From Flectobacillus longus (lineage in GTDB: Bacteria > Bacteroidota > Bacteroidia > Cytophagales > Spirosomataceae): a DNA stretch of 64,000 bases. This document shows, piece by piece, positions 36,645 through 45,417 of this stretch (the stretch's first letter is position 1; every line of letters starts with the position of its first letter). The notes below the pieces were generated by a model that worked only from the letters and a program-made list of their open reading frames with translations, made no database searches and was not told the origin of the DNA. The DNA lies in assembly GCF_030056705.1 (NCBI RefSeq), contig NZ_JASHIC010000034.1, forward strand, positions 1 through 64,000. The letters run 5' to 3'. Position numbers and translations under genes: made by a program.

Positions 36645-36694
36645 TTAGGGCTTACAGCGGAGATTTTAGCTAAAACCTCCGCTGTAAGCCCTAA
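36645..36694. repeat. 50-bp near-perfect palindrome between convergent genes
   Basis: Arms TTAGGGCTTACAGCGGAG (36645-36662) and its exact complement (36677-36694) flank TTTTAGCTAAAA (36664-36675), itself a palindrome, so only one pair (36663/36676) fails to match. No T-run follows on either strand, unlike the other hairpins here. It may be a terminator or a palindromic mobile remnant. Confidence 0.7.
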
Positions 36695-36715
36695 ATTATA
36701 TTAGTTGACCTAAGT

Positions 36716-37606
36716 TTATTTAGCACTAATAACAGGTACTTCTACCTGAACTAATGAGCTAACTGTTGCACCTTTCGTAATTGCTGGCTCCCAATTAGGC
36801 ATTTTGTTCAAAGCTTCCAAAACTAATCCCGTTGTATTTATATCAGAAGCTTTCATCAGTTTGAAACGCTCAGTACGTCCATCTTTACGCACGACAAACT
36901 GCACGATAACTTTATCTTGCTTTTCTGCATCCGATAGTTTTTTTGAGGTTTTAAGTGTCTTGTCTAAGTATTTCAAGAAAGACTTAGAGCCTCCAGGAAA
37001 TACGGCGATTTGATCAGGTTTTGTAAAAACTGAATCACTGTAGGCTTCTTCTTCCAACAAAGAAAGCACACGCATTCCTCTTGAGTTATATTGTTTTTTC
37101 TCCTCTTCCGTTAATGTTACTTCTGGCATTGCCTCTTTCACAACATACTCATATAAGCCTCCTTCAGCTTTAGTCCTACTTGCACCACTAACAGCGACAG
37201 ACTTGGGTTCTTCTATTTTTGGTGATGTTTTTTGCAAAACAATCGTTTCTTTAACCTTTGCCTTTTTGTCCATAATTGAACGCAATGCAGCCTCATCATC
37301 TTCGTCATTTTCGTCATCGTACGATACAGTACCAATAACGTAGTCACGATTAGAAGAACTAAGCCTCAAATCAGGGGTTTCAGAGCTTACTGACTCAACT
37401 AAAGCAAATGATGATAGCAACGAAGAAGCTGAAAACAAGACAGGTACATCGCTTACATTTATGTAAGGATTGGCAGGTAATACAAAAGCCTGATTTGCGG
37501 GTAGCTTAAATGTAAACTTACTACTGTTCTTCTTTGATGACTGAGCAAATGTATTGGCGGTATAAATGCTTAAAATACTTAGGACTAAGAGATACTTTCT
37601 TTTCAT
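36716..37606 (-). CDS. Exported protein with TonB C-terminal-like domain
   Basis: 296 residues from the ATG at 37606; the longer frame to 37705 is rejected because MKRKYLLVLSILSIYTA begins a signal peptide (NTFAQ cleavage). Residues about 200-296 look like a TonB C-terminal domain (VFPGGSKSFLKYLDKTL, KVIVQFVVRKDGRTERFKLMKA, MPNWEPA). The middle is a low-complexity acidic linker (DENDEDDEAAL). Instead of the usual anchored TonB helix with a Pro/Lys spacer it has a cleavable-looking signal, so a role in transport energisation is uncertain. A stand-alone gene. Confidence 0.75.
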   Translation of the reverse strand: MKRKYLLVLSILSIYTANTFAQSSKKNSSKFTFKLPANQAFVLPANPYINVSDVPVLFSASSLLSSFALVESVSSETPDLRLSSSNRDYVIGTVSYDDENDEDDEAALRSIMDKKAKVKETIVLQKTSPKIEEPKSVAVSGASRTKAEGGLYEYVVKEAMPEVTLTEEEKKQYNSRGMRVLSLLEEEAYSDSVFTKPDQIAVFPGGSKSFLKYLDKTLKTSKKLSDAEKQDKVIVQFVVRKDGRTERFKLMKASDINTTGLVLEALNKMPNWEPAITKGATVSSLVQVEVPVISAK

Positions 37607-37689
37607 TTTTTTAATAAATAGTCTTAACGTGTGGGTAATACATATATACGTACAAATTCTATGCCATTCAACCATTAGATTTAGGAAAT

Positions 37690-37713
37690 AAAAAAGGTGA
37701 AGCAAGCTTCACC
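37690..37713 (-). terminator. Intrinsic terminator after the 162-aa membrane protein gene
   Basis: The stem GGTGAAG (37696-37702) pairs with CTTCACC (37707-37713) around a 4-nt loop. On the minus strand it is followed by six T (complement of 37690-37695). It lies 35 nt past the stop. Confidence 0.75.
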
Positions 37714-37748
37714 CTTAAATCATACTCTAATCTTTACTTAACTCATTA

Positions 37749-38237
37749 TCAAGGATATTGTAGCTTAATTACTGTATCCTTTTTAAAATAGCGTTGTATG
37801 GTAACATCTAAGCTTCCTTCTTTCTTGATTAAGGTATTTTTTGGACTTACTTTATCCCAAAAGTCACCTTTCTCTTCAAACAAATCTATAACCTTTTTTT
37901 CCTTAGTGCTATCATTAACTACTTCGGTTATTTCGAGAAGATAATGGATTCTTGCCGAATCAATTACATTGGCCCATTTTTTGGTAATTTTACCATTCCA
38001 AGCCATTTGTTTAATATCACCAGCTCCAGCAACAGGCCTATTTTTACCACTACTTGTTAAGTAATCAATACCATAAACCACCAACACAACCAAAAAAATC
38101 AAAGGTGTGATTTTACCACTTAGAGGGTTTTTCTCTTGATTAGACGAGCTATTGCCCGAGCCTCCCATTAAATCTCCAAAGAATGGCATTTTTAACTTTT
38201 GACGAGGAGGACGACGGCGTTGAGGAGTTTGTTCCAT
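37749..38237 (-). CDS. Hypothetical single-pass membrane protein
   Basis: 162 residues from the ATG at 38237 (the frame opens slightly earlier only at a TTG). A basic, Pro/Arg-rich N-terminus (EQTPQRRRPPRQKLKMPFF) precedes one membrane helix (ITPLIFLVVLVVYGIDYL, about 46-63). A soluble domain of about 95 residues ends in KDTVIKLQYP and contains VIDLFEEKGDFWDKV. The basic N-terminus predicts an extracytoplasmic C-terminal domain. Family not recognised. It is divergent from secA. Confidence 0.7.
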   Translation of the reverse strand: MEQTPQRRRPPRQKLKMPFFGDLMGGSGNSSSNQEKNPLSGKITPLIFLVVLVVYGIDYLTSSGKNRPVAGAGDIKQMAWNGKITKKWANVIDSARIHYLLEITEVVNDSTKEKKVIDLFEEKGDFWDKVSPKNTLIKKEGSLDVTIQRYFKKDTVIKLQYP

Positions 38238-38330
38238 GATATTCAATAACTTACCTATTGAAAAAGGCGTTTTAAGTGATTTCTAAAATATGACAAATCG
38301 TTTTCTAGTGCAATATTAATTATAACGAAA

Positions 38331-38363
38331 TTGTTTTTAAAAGGTTCTAATGAACTAAATTTG
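38331..38363 (+). promoter_or_regulatory. secA promoter candidate
   Basis: TTG (38331-38333), a 22-nt spacer, then TAAATTTG (38356-38363) fits the Bacteroidota consensus. The predicted start is near 38370, giving a leader of about 110 nt. Confidence 0.6.
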
Positions 38364-38479
38364 TAAGTAATTAATTTTCTGTAGGTAGACCAATAGGAAT
38401 TTGCAGGCTTTGTGTTTGAAAAAATATCCTATTCTAAAGCCTCATTTAATAATCTCTAAAGATTAACGAATAAAACAAA

Positions 38480-41400
38480 ATGATAAATTATTTAACCAAG
38501 GCAGTTACAAAATTCTTTGGTACTAAGTCAGAGCGTGACATCAAAGAATTAATGCCAATTGTAGAAAACGTCAAAGTTGAATTCGCCAAACTTTCTAGCT
38601 TGACGGATAATCAGCTTCGTCAAAAAACAGTTGACCTTAAAGCCCTTATTCAAGAACGTTTGGCCAAATATGATGCTGAGATTTCTGATTTCAAATTAGA
38701 GATTGAAGGTAATTCAGAGATGTCTGTAGATGTTAAAGAAAATATCTTTAACCAAATCGACAAATTGGAAGTTGAGCGTAACAAATCGCTAGAGGTAGTT
38801 TTGATGGAAATTCTCCCTCAGGCATTTGCGATTGTAAAAGAAACGGCTAGAAGATATACGGAAAACAAAAAACTTGAGGTAACAGCTACTCCTTTTGATA
38901 TTGAGATGGCAAGCCGAAAGAAAAATGTTGAAATTGTTGGAGACACCGCCATCTGGCATAACAAATGGATGGCAGCTGGTAACGAAATCGAGTGGAATAT
39001 GATTCACTACGATGTACAGTTAATCGGTGGTATCGTATTGCACCAAGGTAAAATTGCCGAAATGGCAACTGGGGAAGGTAAAACATTGGTATCTACTTTA
39101 CCTTCATTCTTGAATGCTTTGGCTGGACGAGGAGTACACCTTGTAACCGTAAACGACTACCTTGCTAAACGTGACTCTGAGTGGAATGCTCCGTTGTTTG
39201 AATTCCACCAAATTACGGTTGACTGTATCGACAAGCACGAGCCCAATACAGATGCTCGTCGTAAAGCATATTTGGCAGATATTACGTATGGTACAAACAA
39301 TGAATTTGGTTTTGACTACCTACGTGACAACATGGCTCGTAGCCCAGAAGAACAAGTTCAACGCAAGCACCACTATGCAATGGTCGATGAGGTTGACTCC
39401 GTTTTGATTGACGATGCTCGTACGCCATTGATTATCAGTGGACCAATGGCGCGTGGAGATGAACAAGATTTTGAGATTTTCAATCCATTAGTAGCTCGTT
39501 TGGTTGATCAACAAAAACGTATTGTTCAAGAGTTATTAGTAGAATCTAAAAAATTAATTGCAGCAGGAAAGAAAAAAGAAGGTGGCTTGTCATTATTCCG
39601 TGCTTTCCGTGGTTTGCCAAAGAGCCGCCCATTGATTAAATTCTTGGGAGAAGTTGGTGTGAAGCAAATCATGCAAGAAACAGAATCTATCTACCTTGCC
39701 GAAAATCAAAAGTTAATGCCTGAAGCAGATGCTCCTTTGATGTTTACCATCGAAGAGAAAAACAATCAGGTAGAACTCACAGAAAAAGGTCTTGAATTTA
39801 TGGCAAGATTGATTGACGATGTCAATTTCTTTGTAATTCCTGATTTATCTGTTGATTTGAACACCATCGAGAAGGACGCAGAATTGAATGAACATGACCG
39901 CTTGGTTAAAAAAGAGGCTTTGATTCGTGATTATTCAGCAAAAACTCAACGTATTCATACCGTAAACCAATTGCTCAAAGCATATACTTTATTTGAAAAA
40001 GATGCCGAATATATCATCGATGAAGGTAAAGTGAAAATTGTAGATGAGCAGACAGGTCGTATCATGGACGGACGTCGTTATTCTGACGGTTTACATCAAG
40101 CTATTGAAGCTAAAGAGAATGTAAACATCGAAGATGCCACGCAAACTTATGCTACGATTACACTCCAAAACTATTTCCGTATGTACCACAAGCTTTGTGG
40201 TATGACGGGTACTGCCGAAACTGAAGCAGGCGAGTTTTGGACAATCTATAAATTAGATGTTGTAACCATTCCTACAAACAGAAAAATCTCTCGTAATGAC
40301 CACGAAGATAAAGTTTACAAAACTGTTCGTGAAAAATACAACGCTGTAGCGCAAGAGATTCAAGAAATGGTAGAAGGTGGTCGCCCTGTACTTGTGGGTA
40401 CTACTTCTGTCGAAAACTCTGAGTTATTGAGTCGTATGCTTACGATTCGTAAGATTCAACACAACGTACTCAACGCAAAGCATCACGCTCGTGAAGCCGA
40501 AATCGTTGCCGAAGCAGGTCATGCAAGCAAGGTAACTATTGCAACCAACATGGCTGGTCGTGGTACAGACATTAAGCTATCGCCCGAAGCTAAGACTGCT
40601 GGTGGGTTGGCTATTATTGGTACAGAACGCCATGAGTCTCGTCGTGTCGACCGTCAGCTGAGAGGTCGTGCGGGTCGTCAAGGTGACGTAGGTTCATCTC
40701 AATTCTTCTTGTCGTTGGACGATGACTTGATGCGTAAATTCGGTTCAGACCGTATCGCTAAAGTTATGGACCGTATGGGTATGGAAGAAGGCGAGGTAAT
40801 CCAACACTCTATGATTACGTCGTCGGTAGAACGTGCTCAGAAAAAAGTAGAAGAAAACAACTTTGGTATTCGTAAGCGTTTGTTGGAATACGATGACGTA
40901 ATGAACTACCAACGTAATGCCATTTATAAGCGTCGTCAGAATGCTTTGTTCGGAGAGCGTTTGTCATTGGATATTGCCAACACAACGTTTGACGTTTGTT
41001 CAGATATTATCCAAAACAATGTTTCTTACGATGAAGTAGAGCTTCGTGTTATTGATATTTTAGGAATGGAACCTCCATTCGATCGTGAGGAGTTTGCTAA
41101 GTTAAATACTCAACAGCGTACAAATCGTTTGTACGATGCAGCTGAGAAACATTATAGTGCCAAAAATAAGGTTTTAGCAGAAAAAGTAATTGATTTTGCT
41201 CAAGAAGCTTTATCTCAAGGCTATCAAGGTATTCAAGTACCAATCACAAATGGTGTATTGGTAACAGGTGTATTTGCTGATGCCAACGAAACGCTTACTA
41301 CAAATGGTAAAAAAGTAATCTCTGAAATGGAGAAATTCATTGCATTGAGCCTTATTGACCAAGAGTGGAAAGAGCACCTTCGTGATATGGATGATTTGAA

Positions 41401-41854
41401 ACAATCAGTACAAAATGCAGTTTTTGAACAAAAAGATCCGTTGTTGATTTACAAATTCGAAGCTGTCAAATTATTTGAACGTTTCTTGAGTCGTATCAAC
41501 GTCGATACAGTTAGCTTCTTGATGAAAGCAGATATGCCTGATTTTCAGCAAGCTGTTGAGCAGCCAGCTATTCCTCAAGCACCAGCACCACAACCCAAAT
41601 TACAAATACAAAAAGATGAAGCTATTTCATCTTTAGTAAGTGGGTTAGCAGGAAACTTGGACTCAGGTCTTGATTACATTGACCCAAGCGCAAGTCAACC
41701 AGTTGAAAAAGTTGCTCCAAGACAAGCCATCAAAATTGCTGATCGCAATCAAAGAGTAACAGTTCAATATCCAGATGGTTCAATCAAAGAAAATGTAAAA
41801 TACAAAACTGTTGAGCAAGATGTAGAAAAAGGCATAGCAGTTGTAATTGCATAA
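38480..41854 (+). CDS. secA: Preprotein translocase ATPase SecA
   Basis: 1124 residues. Walker A GEGKT at 198-202; the second-motor signatures NMAGRGTDIKLSPE and ERHESRRVDRQLRGRAGRQGD are present. The Walker B/DEAD-like MVDEVDSVLIDDARTPLI segment (given in part) is intact, as are SDGLHQAIEAKE and the helical scaffold near the end. A long charged insertion between roughly 330 and 400 (ESKKLIAAGKKKEGG, LPEADAPLM-like region) is typical of Bacteroidota SecA. The C-terminus ends KYKTVEQDVEKGIAVVIA, and the usual CxCxS...CH zinc tail is absent. SecA drives protein export through SecYEG. Single-gene unit with its own promoter and terminator. Confidence 0.98.
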   Translation: MINYLTKAVTKFFGTKSERDIKELMPIVENVKVEFAKLSSLTDNQLRQKTVDLKALIQERLAKYDAEISDFKLEIEGNSEMSVDVKENIFNQIDKLEVERNKSLEVVLMEILPQAFAIVKETARRYTENKKLEVTATPFDIEMASRKKNVEIVGDTAIWHNKWMAAGNEIEWNMIHYDVQLIGGIVLHQGKIAEMATGEGKTLVSTLPSFLNALAGRGVHLVTVNDYLAKRDSEWNAPLFEFHQITVDCIDKHEPNTDARRKAYLADITYGTNNEFGFDYLRDNMARSPEEQVQRKHHYAMVDEVDSVLIDDARTPLIISGPMARGDEQDFEIFNPLVARLVDQQKRIVQELLVESKKLIAAGKKKEGGLSLFRAFRGLPKSRPLIKFLGEVGVKQIMQETESIYLAENQKLMPEADAPLMFTIEEKNNQVELTEKGLEFMARLIDDVNFFVIPDLSVDLNTIEKDAELNEHDRLVKKEALIRDYSAKTQRIHTVNQLLKAYTLFEKDAEYIIDEGKVKIVDEQTGRIMDGRRYSDGLHQAIEAKENVNIEDATQTYATITLQNYFRMYHKLCGMTGTAETEAGEFWTIYKLDVVTIPTNRKISRNDHEDKVYKTVREKYNAVAQEIQEMVEGGRPVLVGTTSVENSELLSRMLTIRKIQHNVLNAKHHAREAEIVAEAGHASKVTIATNMAGRGTDIKLSPEAKTAGGLAIIGTERHESRRVDRQLRGRAGRQGDVGSSQFFLSLDDDLMRKFGSDRIAKVMDRMGMEEGEVIQHSMITSSVERAQKKVEENNFGIRKRLLEYDDVMNYQRNAIYKRRQNALFGERLSLDIANTTFDVCSDIIQNNVSYDEVELRVIDILGMEPPFDREEFAKLNTQQRTNRLYDAAEKHYSAKNKVLAEKVIDFAQEALSQGYQGIQVPITNGVLVTGVFADANETLTTNGKKVISEMEKFIALSLIDQEWKEHLRDMDDLKQSVQNAVFEQKDPLLIYKFEAVKLFERFLSRINVDTVSFLMKADMPDFQQAVEQPAIPQAPAPQPKLQIQKDEAISSLVSGLAGNLDSGLDYIDPSASQPVEKVAPRQAIKIADRNQRVTVQYPDGSIKENVKYKTVEQDVEKGIAVVIA

Positions 41855-41861
41855 CAAAAAC

Positions 41862-41891
41862 AAAAAACGCCCGCAAAACGGGCGTTTTTTT
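41862..41891 (+). terminator. Intrinsic terminator after secA
   Basis: The stem AAAAAACGCCCG (41862-41873) pairs with CGGGCGTTTTTT (41879-41890) around CAAAA, followed by a further T. Starts 8 nt past the stop. Confidence 0.95.
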
Positions 41892-42230
41892 GTAAATTAA
41901 CCATTTTTATATTAAGTTCTATATCTAAAATCCATCCAATTGGACTTTGAATTCGTAGTTTTCTACAAAGGTATATTTTTTATCTACATGATTCAATCTT
42001 AATAAATGTTTTCGCATTTTATGACCGTTTAATCTATTTCATCCCTTAGTTCAGCAATTTAAAAGCACTATTGTCCTTACTATTAAATTATATTTAGTAT
42101 TTTTGAACCCTATAGTATTTGTAAACATATATATCTTCCAATCAACTGCGTTATCGGTCAAAATATATCGATAATCGTACCTAATATACTTTATACAACC
42201 ACGTCACTTTTTAAACCTTCGTTAATAATA
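41892..42230. other. AT-rich spacer upstream of the sugar/glycan genes
   Basis: No gene seen. It contains a candidate promoter for the rightward operon: TTG at 42071-42073, a 24-nt spacer (one over the usual range) and TATTTTTG at 42098-42105, predicting a leader of about 120 nt. Confidence 0.4.
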
Positions 42231-42617
42231 GTGAGTCAATTATTACTATTGGATACATTCAGCTCTGATGCAGGAGATTTAACTGTATTTGAAAAAATTC
42301 TCCCTGGACATATAAGACGAGTGTTTTATATTCAGGGAAAGGAAGATTCTGTCCGAGGTGGACATCGGCACAAAGAAACTTGGCAAGCCTTAGTATGTAT
42401 ATCTGGAAGTTGTCGTGTCCTTAATGACAACGGCCTTAAACAAGAAGAATTCATCCTTGATTCGCCTCAAAAATGCTTAGTACTAGCACCAGAAGATTGG
42501 CACGTAATGGATCAATTTTCTAGTGATGCCATCTTATTGGTTTTAGCCAACAAATTTTATGACAAAGATGACTACATTTATGAGCCTTACCCACAATCGA
42601 CAATTACAATCCTATGA
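42231..42617 (+). CDS. FdtA/QdtA-like sugar 3,4-ketoisomerase (cupin)
   Basis: 128 residues, the usual length of the family. The start is GTG; no ATG is available before the conserved region. Cupin signature [13 protein letters not shown] corresponds to the RGxHAHK active-site motif of dTDP-4-keto-6-deoxyglucose 3,4-ketoisomerases, with the two catalytic histidines kept; [13 protein letters not shown] closes the barrel. It turns dTDP-4-keto-6-deoxyglucose into the 3-keto form. The stop overlaps the next gene's ATG by 4 nt (ATGA), and that gene encodes the matching 3-aminotransferase, which supports the call. FdtA and QdtA differ in product stereochemistry and cannot be told apart here. Confidence 0.85.
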   Translation: MSQLLLLDTFSSDAGDLTVFEKILPGHIRRVFYIQGKEDSVRGGHRHKETWQALVCISGSCRVLNDNGLKQEEFILDSPQKCLVLAPEDWHVMDQFSSDAILLVLANKFYDKDDYIYEPYPQSTITIL

Positions 42618-43708
42618 TTATTCCTTTTTTGAGCCTACAAAATACTAATAAACCTTATCACGATGATTTAAAAAGAATTTTTGCAGAAAAGCTTGAAAAA
42701 GGTTGGTTTATTTTAGGCCAAGAATTAACTGAATTTGAAAATCGCTTTGCTAGCTACTGTGAAACTAATTTTTGCCTAGGTGTTGCCAATGGTCTAGATG
42801 CTCTAACAATTATCCTAAAAGCCTATAAGTACCCCCCCCAATCAGAAATCATTGTACCTGCCAATACTTATATTGCAACCATTTTAGCTGTTATCAATGC
42901 GGGTCTAAAACCTGTGTTAGTAGAGCCTTTATTAGATACTTACTTGATTGATTCTAATCAACTAGAGCAAGCCATTACAAAGAAGACAAAGGCAATTTTG
43001 CTTACACATTTGTATGGAAAATGTTGTGAGATGACCGCAATTCAAGCTGTAGCTACTAAATATCAATTACAAATTTTTGAAGATGCCGCACAGGCTCATG
43101 GAGCTACTTATTTAGGCATAAAAGCAGGTAACTTAGGTGATGCCGCTGGTTTTAGCTTTTATCCATCCAAAAACCTCGGAGCATTAGGAGATGGAGGCGC
43201 TATTACCTGTAATGACGAGTCGCTCGCTCATGAATATCGACAGCTTCGAAATTATGGCTCATCTCAAAAATATGTTTTTGATGAGATTGGACTTAATAGC
43301 CGTTTAGATGAAATTCAGGCAGCTTTTTTATCCTTGAAACTGCAATATTTAGATAGTGAAAATGTTTATCGCCAAAAAATTGCCCGCAACTACTTAGAAC
43401 AAATCAACAACCCGTCGATTGTACTACCTCCTTCTAATTCAATTGATAAGGATGTCTGGCATTTATTTGTGATAAGAACAGAGAAAAGAGATAAACTTCG
43501 TACCTATTTAGCACAGCAAGGAATCGGAACTGACATTCATTATCCAGTTCCTCCACACAAGCAAAAAGCCCTTTCTGAATTTAATCACCTCTGTTTTCCA
43601 ATTACTGAAAAGATTCACCAAGAAGTACTTAGTATTCCTTTAAACCCCACTTTGCAGGAAGTAGAAATTGAGTATATTATCGAAAAAATCAATTATTTTA
43701 ACGGTTAA
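42614..43708 (+). CDS. DegT/DnrJ/EryC1/StrS aminotransferase, FdtB/QdtB-like
   Basis: 364 residues, PLP-dependent. Schiff-base Lys186 lies in [14 protein letters not shown]; other family marks are [21 protein letters not shown] and the substrate loop [12 protein letters not shown]. Paired with the ketoisomerase it should make a dTDP-3-amino-3,6-dideoxyhexose, a building block of S-layer, O-antigen or other surface glycans. A run of eight C (42832-42839) falls in codons 73-76, unusual in this AT-rich gene; loss or gain of one C would frameshift the enzyme. No acyltransferase follows to finish a Qui3NAc/Fuc3NAc sugar. Confidence 0.88.
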   Translation: MIIPFLSLQNTNKPYHDDLKRIFAEKLEKGWFILGQELTEFENRFASYCETNFCLGVANGLDALTIILKAYKYPPQSEIIVPANTYIATILAVINAGLKPVLVEPLLDTYLIDSNQLEQAITKKTKAILLTHLYGKCCEMTAIQAVATKYQLQIFEDAAQAHGATYLGIKAGNLGDAAGFSFYPSKNLGALGDGGAITCNDESLAHEYRQLRNYGSSQKYVFDEIGLNSRLDEIQAAFLSLKLQYLDSENVYRQKIARNYLEQINNPSIVLPPSNSIDKDVWHLFVIRTEKRDKLRTYLAQQGIGTDIHYPVPPHKQKALSEFNHLCFPITEKIHQEVLSIPLNPTLQEVEIEYIIEKINYFNG

Positions 43709-43760
43709 TGATTCTTCTTTGGCAATTATTTTTAAAAGTCATCATCCTTTCATTTGAGAT

Positions 43761-44666
43761 ATGCTATTATCAGTTGTAATCCCTGTCTATAAAGGAGCTC
43801 AATCTATTAGTTTGTTAGTACATAAACTTCATGAAACCTTACAACATGTTTCATTCGAAATTGTCTTAGTAAACGATGGGAGCCCCGATAACTCAGAGGA
43901 AGTTTGTGCTTCATTAGCACTGCGGTACCCGCGAGTTAGTTTTATTTCATTACGTAGAAATTTTGGGGAATTTAATGCTGTAATCTGTGGCCTCAATCAT
44001 ATCAAAGGACATTTTGCCGTAATCATCGACGACGATTTTCAGAACCCTCCAAGTGAAATACTGAAGCTTTTGCATAAAGCCCAGTCTGATAATTTAGATG
44101 TTGTTTATAGTTATTACGAAGATAAAAAGCATCATTATTTTCGCAATTTCGGAAGCTGGCTCGTCAATCAAATGACATCTTATCTTTTCGAAAAACCTAA
44201 GAACTTATACTTGTCGAGTTTTAAGCTTATCAAAAAAGAGGTTGTAACCGAAATCTGTAAATATACAGGGCCTTATCCTTATATAGATGCCTTAATTTTT
44301 AGAGTAACCAAAAATGTAGGGCGTGTTTTGGTAGAGCATCACGCACGGGCCGAAGGACAATCCAGCTATACAATTCAGAAATTAATCGCCCTATTCTTAT
44401 CTATTCTTTTTGGATATTCGCTCTTACCTGTTCGTATTATTCTAAGTTTAGGAGTAATTTCTTTGAGTTTCAGTTTTATACTACTTATTGCTCAAATTCT
44501 AGGATTGATTGATACTGGAGCCACATTTATCGCCATTTGTATTTTTGGAAGTATTCAGACTATTGGACTAGGTATCATTGGCGAGTACGTTGCAAAAGGC
44601 TTTTTGACCCAAAATAGCCATCCACAATTTGTCATAAAATCAAAACATATCAATCATGCTGAATAG
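43761..44666 (+). CDS. Family 2 glycosyltransferase, GtrB/DPM-like, membrane-anchored
   Basis: 301 residues. The GT2 domain opens SVVIPVYKGAQSI with NDGSPDNS, then the metal-binding DDD (VIIDDDFQNPPSE), and is followed by two C-terminal membrane helices (about 212-235 and 245-272). This is the layout of polyprenyl-phosphate sugar transferases such as GtrB and DPM synthase. It probably loads a sugar from a nucleotide donor onto undecaprenyl phosphate for use by a GT-C enzyme. It lies 52 nt after the aminotransferase and overlaps the methyltransferase gene by 11 nt. Confidence 0.88.
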   Translation: MLLSVVIPVYKGAQSISLLVHKLHETLQHVSFEIVLVNDGSPDNSEEVCASLALRYPRVSFISLRRNFGEFNAVICGLNHIKGHFAVIIDDDFQNPPSEILKLLHKAQSDNLDVVYSYYEDKKHHYFRNFGSWLVNQMTSYLFEKPKNLYLSSFKLIKKEVVTEICKYTGPYPYIDALIFRVTKNVGRVLVEHHARAEGQSSYTIQKLIALFLSILFGYSLLPVRIILSLGVISLSFSFILLIAQILGLIDTGATFIAICIFGSIQTIGLGIIGEYVAKGFLTQNSHPQFVIKSKHINHAE

Positions 44667-45417
44667 TAGTCACGAAGAATACAAAATTATGTTTGAGGTA
44701 GAGGAGAAACTCTGGTGGTATCAAATACTACATCAAAGAGTCTTGGAAGAGATTGTTGAGAATTTTGGTCAAAACAAGGAAATCCAAATTTTGGATGTTG
44801 GTGCTGGAACAGGAGGACTATTGACTTTTCTTCAAAAACAAGGATACTCAAATATTCAAGGTATAGACTATTCTGATTCATCGCTCAGCTTTTGTCAACA
44901 ACGTGGATTAAGTGTACAGAAAATAAATGCTGCGGCATTAGGTGATTTTTTTCCTAGTGAATCTTTTGATGTAATTATTTGCAACGACGTGGTGTACTGT
45001 CTTGAATCAGAATCCATTAAAACGACACTGGCTGGTATTTCTAAATTGCTTGGTCCTAAAGGTATTTTTTTAACTAATAACAACGCCTTTAATATGTTTT
45101 TTGGGACTCACGATATTGCAGTTGGAGGAAAGCATCGCTTTACAAAATCAACGTATGCTCAATATTTACCAGAAACTTTAACCATCAAAAAACATACCTA
45201 CTGGCCTTTTTTTCTATCGCCACTCATATTGGCAGTGCGTCAACTACAACAGCTACAACTTAAGCTTCATTTAATTGATAAAACACAAGTTGTATCCGAT
45301 GTATCTCTTCCTAGTGCAGGCATAAATCGTTTTTTTTATCAATGTTCAAGTATTGAGAGAAAACTTTTTGATTCAACTCCATTTGGTAGTTCGGTGTTTT
45401 TAACTATTAAAAAATAA
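44656..45417 (+). CDS. Class I SAM-dependent methyltransferase
   Basis: 253 residues. SAM-binding motif I is ILDVGAGTGGLL, the acidic loop GIDYSDSSL, and motif IV/post-I region DVIICNDVVYCL. The opening FEVEEKLWWYQILHQRV is typical of methyltransferases encoded in surface-glycan and glycolipid clusters, and is not obviously the TylM1-type sugar N-methyltransferase. The gene overlaps the glycosyltransferase, so the two are coupled; the target is probably a lipid-linked saccharide. Its stop directly abuts the stop of the convergent gene. Confidence 0.82.
   Translation: MLNSSHEEYKIMFEVEEKLWWYQILHQRVLEEIVENFGQNKEIQILDVGAGTGGLLTFLQKQGYSNIQGIDYSDSSLSFCQQRGLSVQKINAAALGDFFPSESFDVIICNDVVYCLESESIKTTLAGISKLLGPKGIFLTNNNAFNMFFGTHDIAVGGKHRFTKSTYAQYLPETLTIKKHTYWPFFLSPLILAVRQLQQLQLKLHLIDKTQVVSDVSLPSAGINRFFYQCSSIERKLFDSTPFGSSVFLTIKK

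Noticed and set aside
36601-36715. Insertion-sequence end or attachment site from the long palindrome
   Set aside because: No target duplication, transposase or integrase gene nearby; kept only as an unexplained palindrome.
44656-45417. TylM1-type sugar N-dimethyltransferase assignment
   Set aside because: Length is similar, but the opening WWYQILHQRV motif fits the glycolipid-cluster methyltransferases better; left as a general call.
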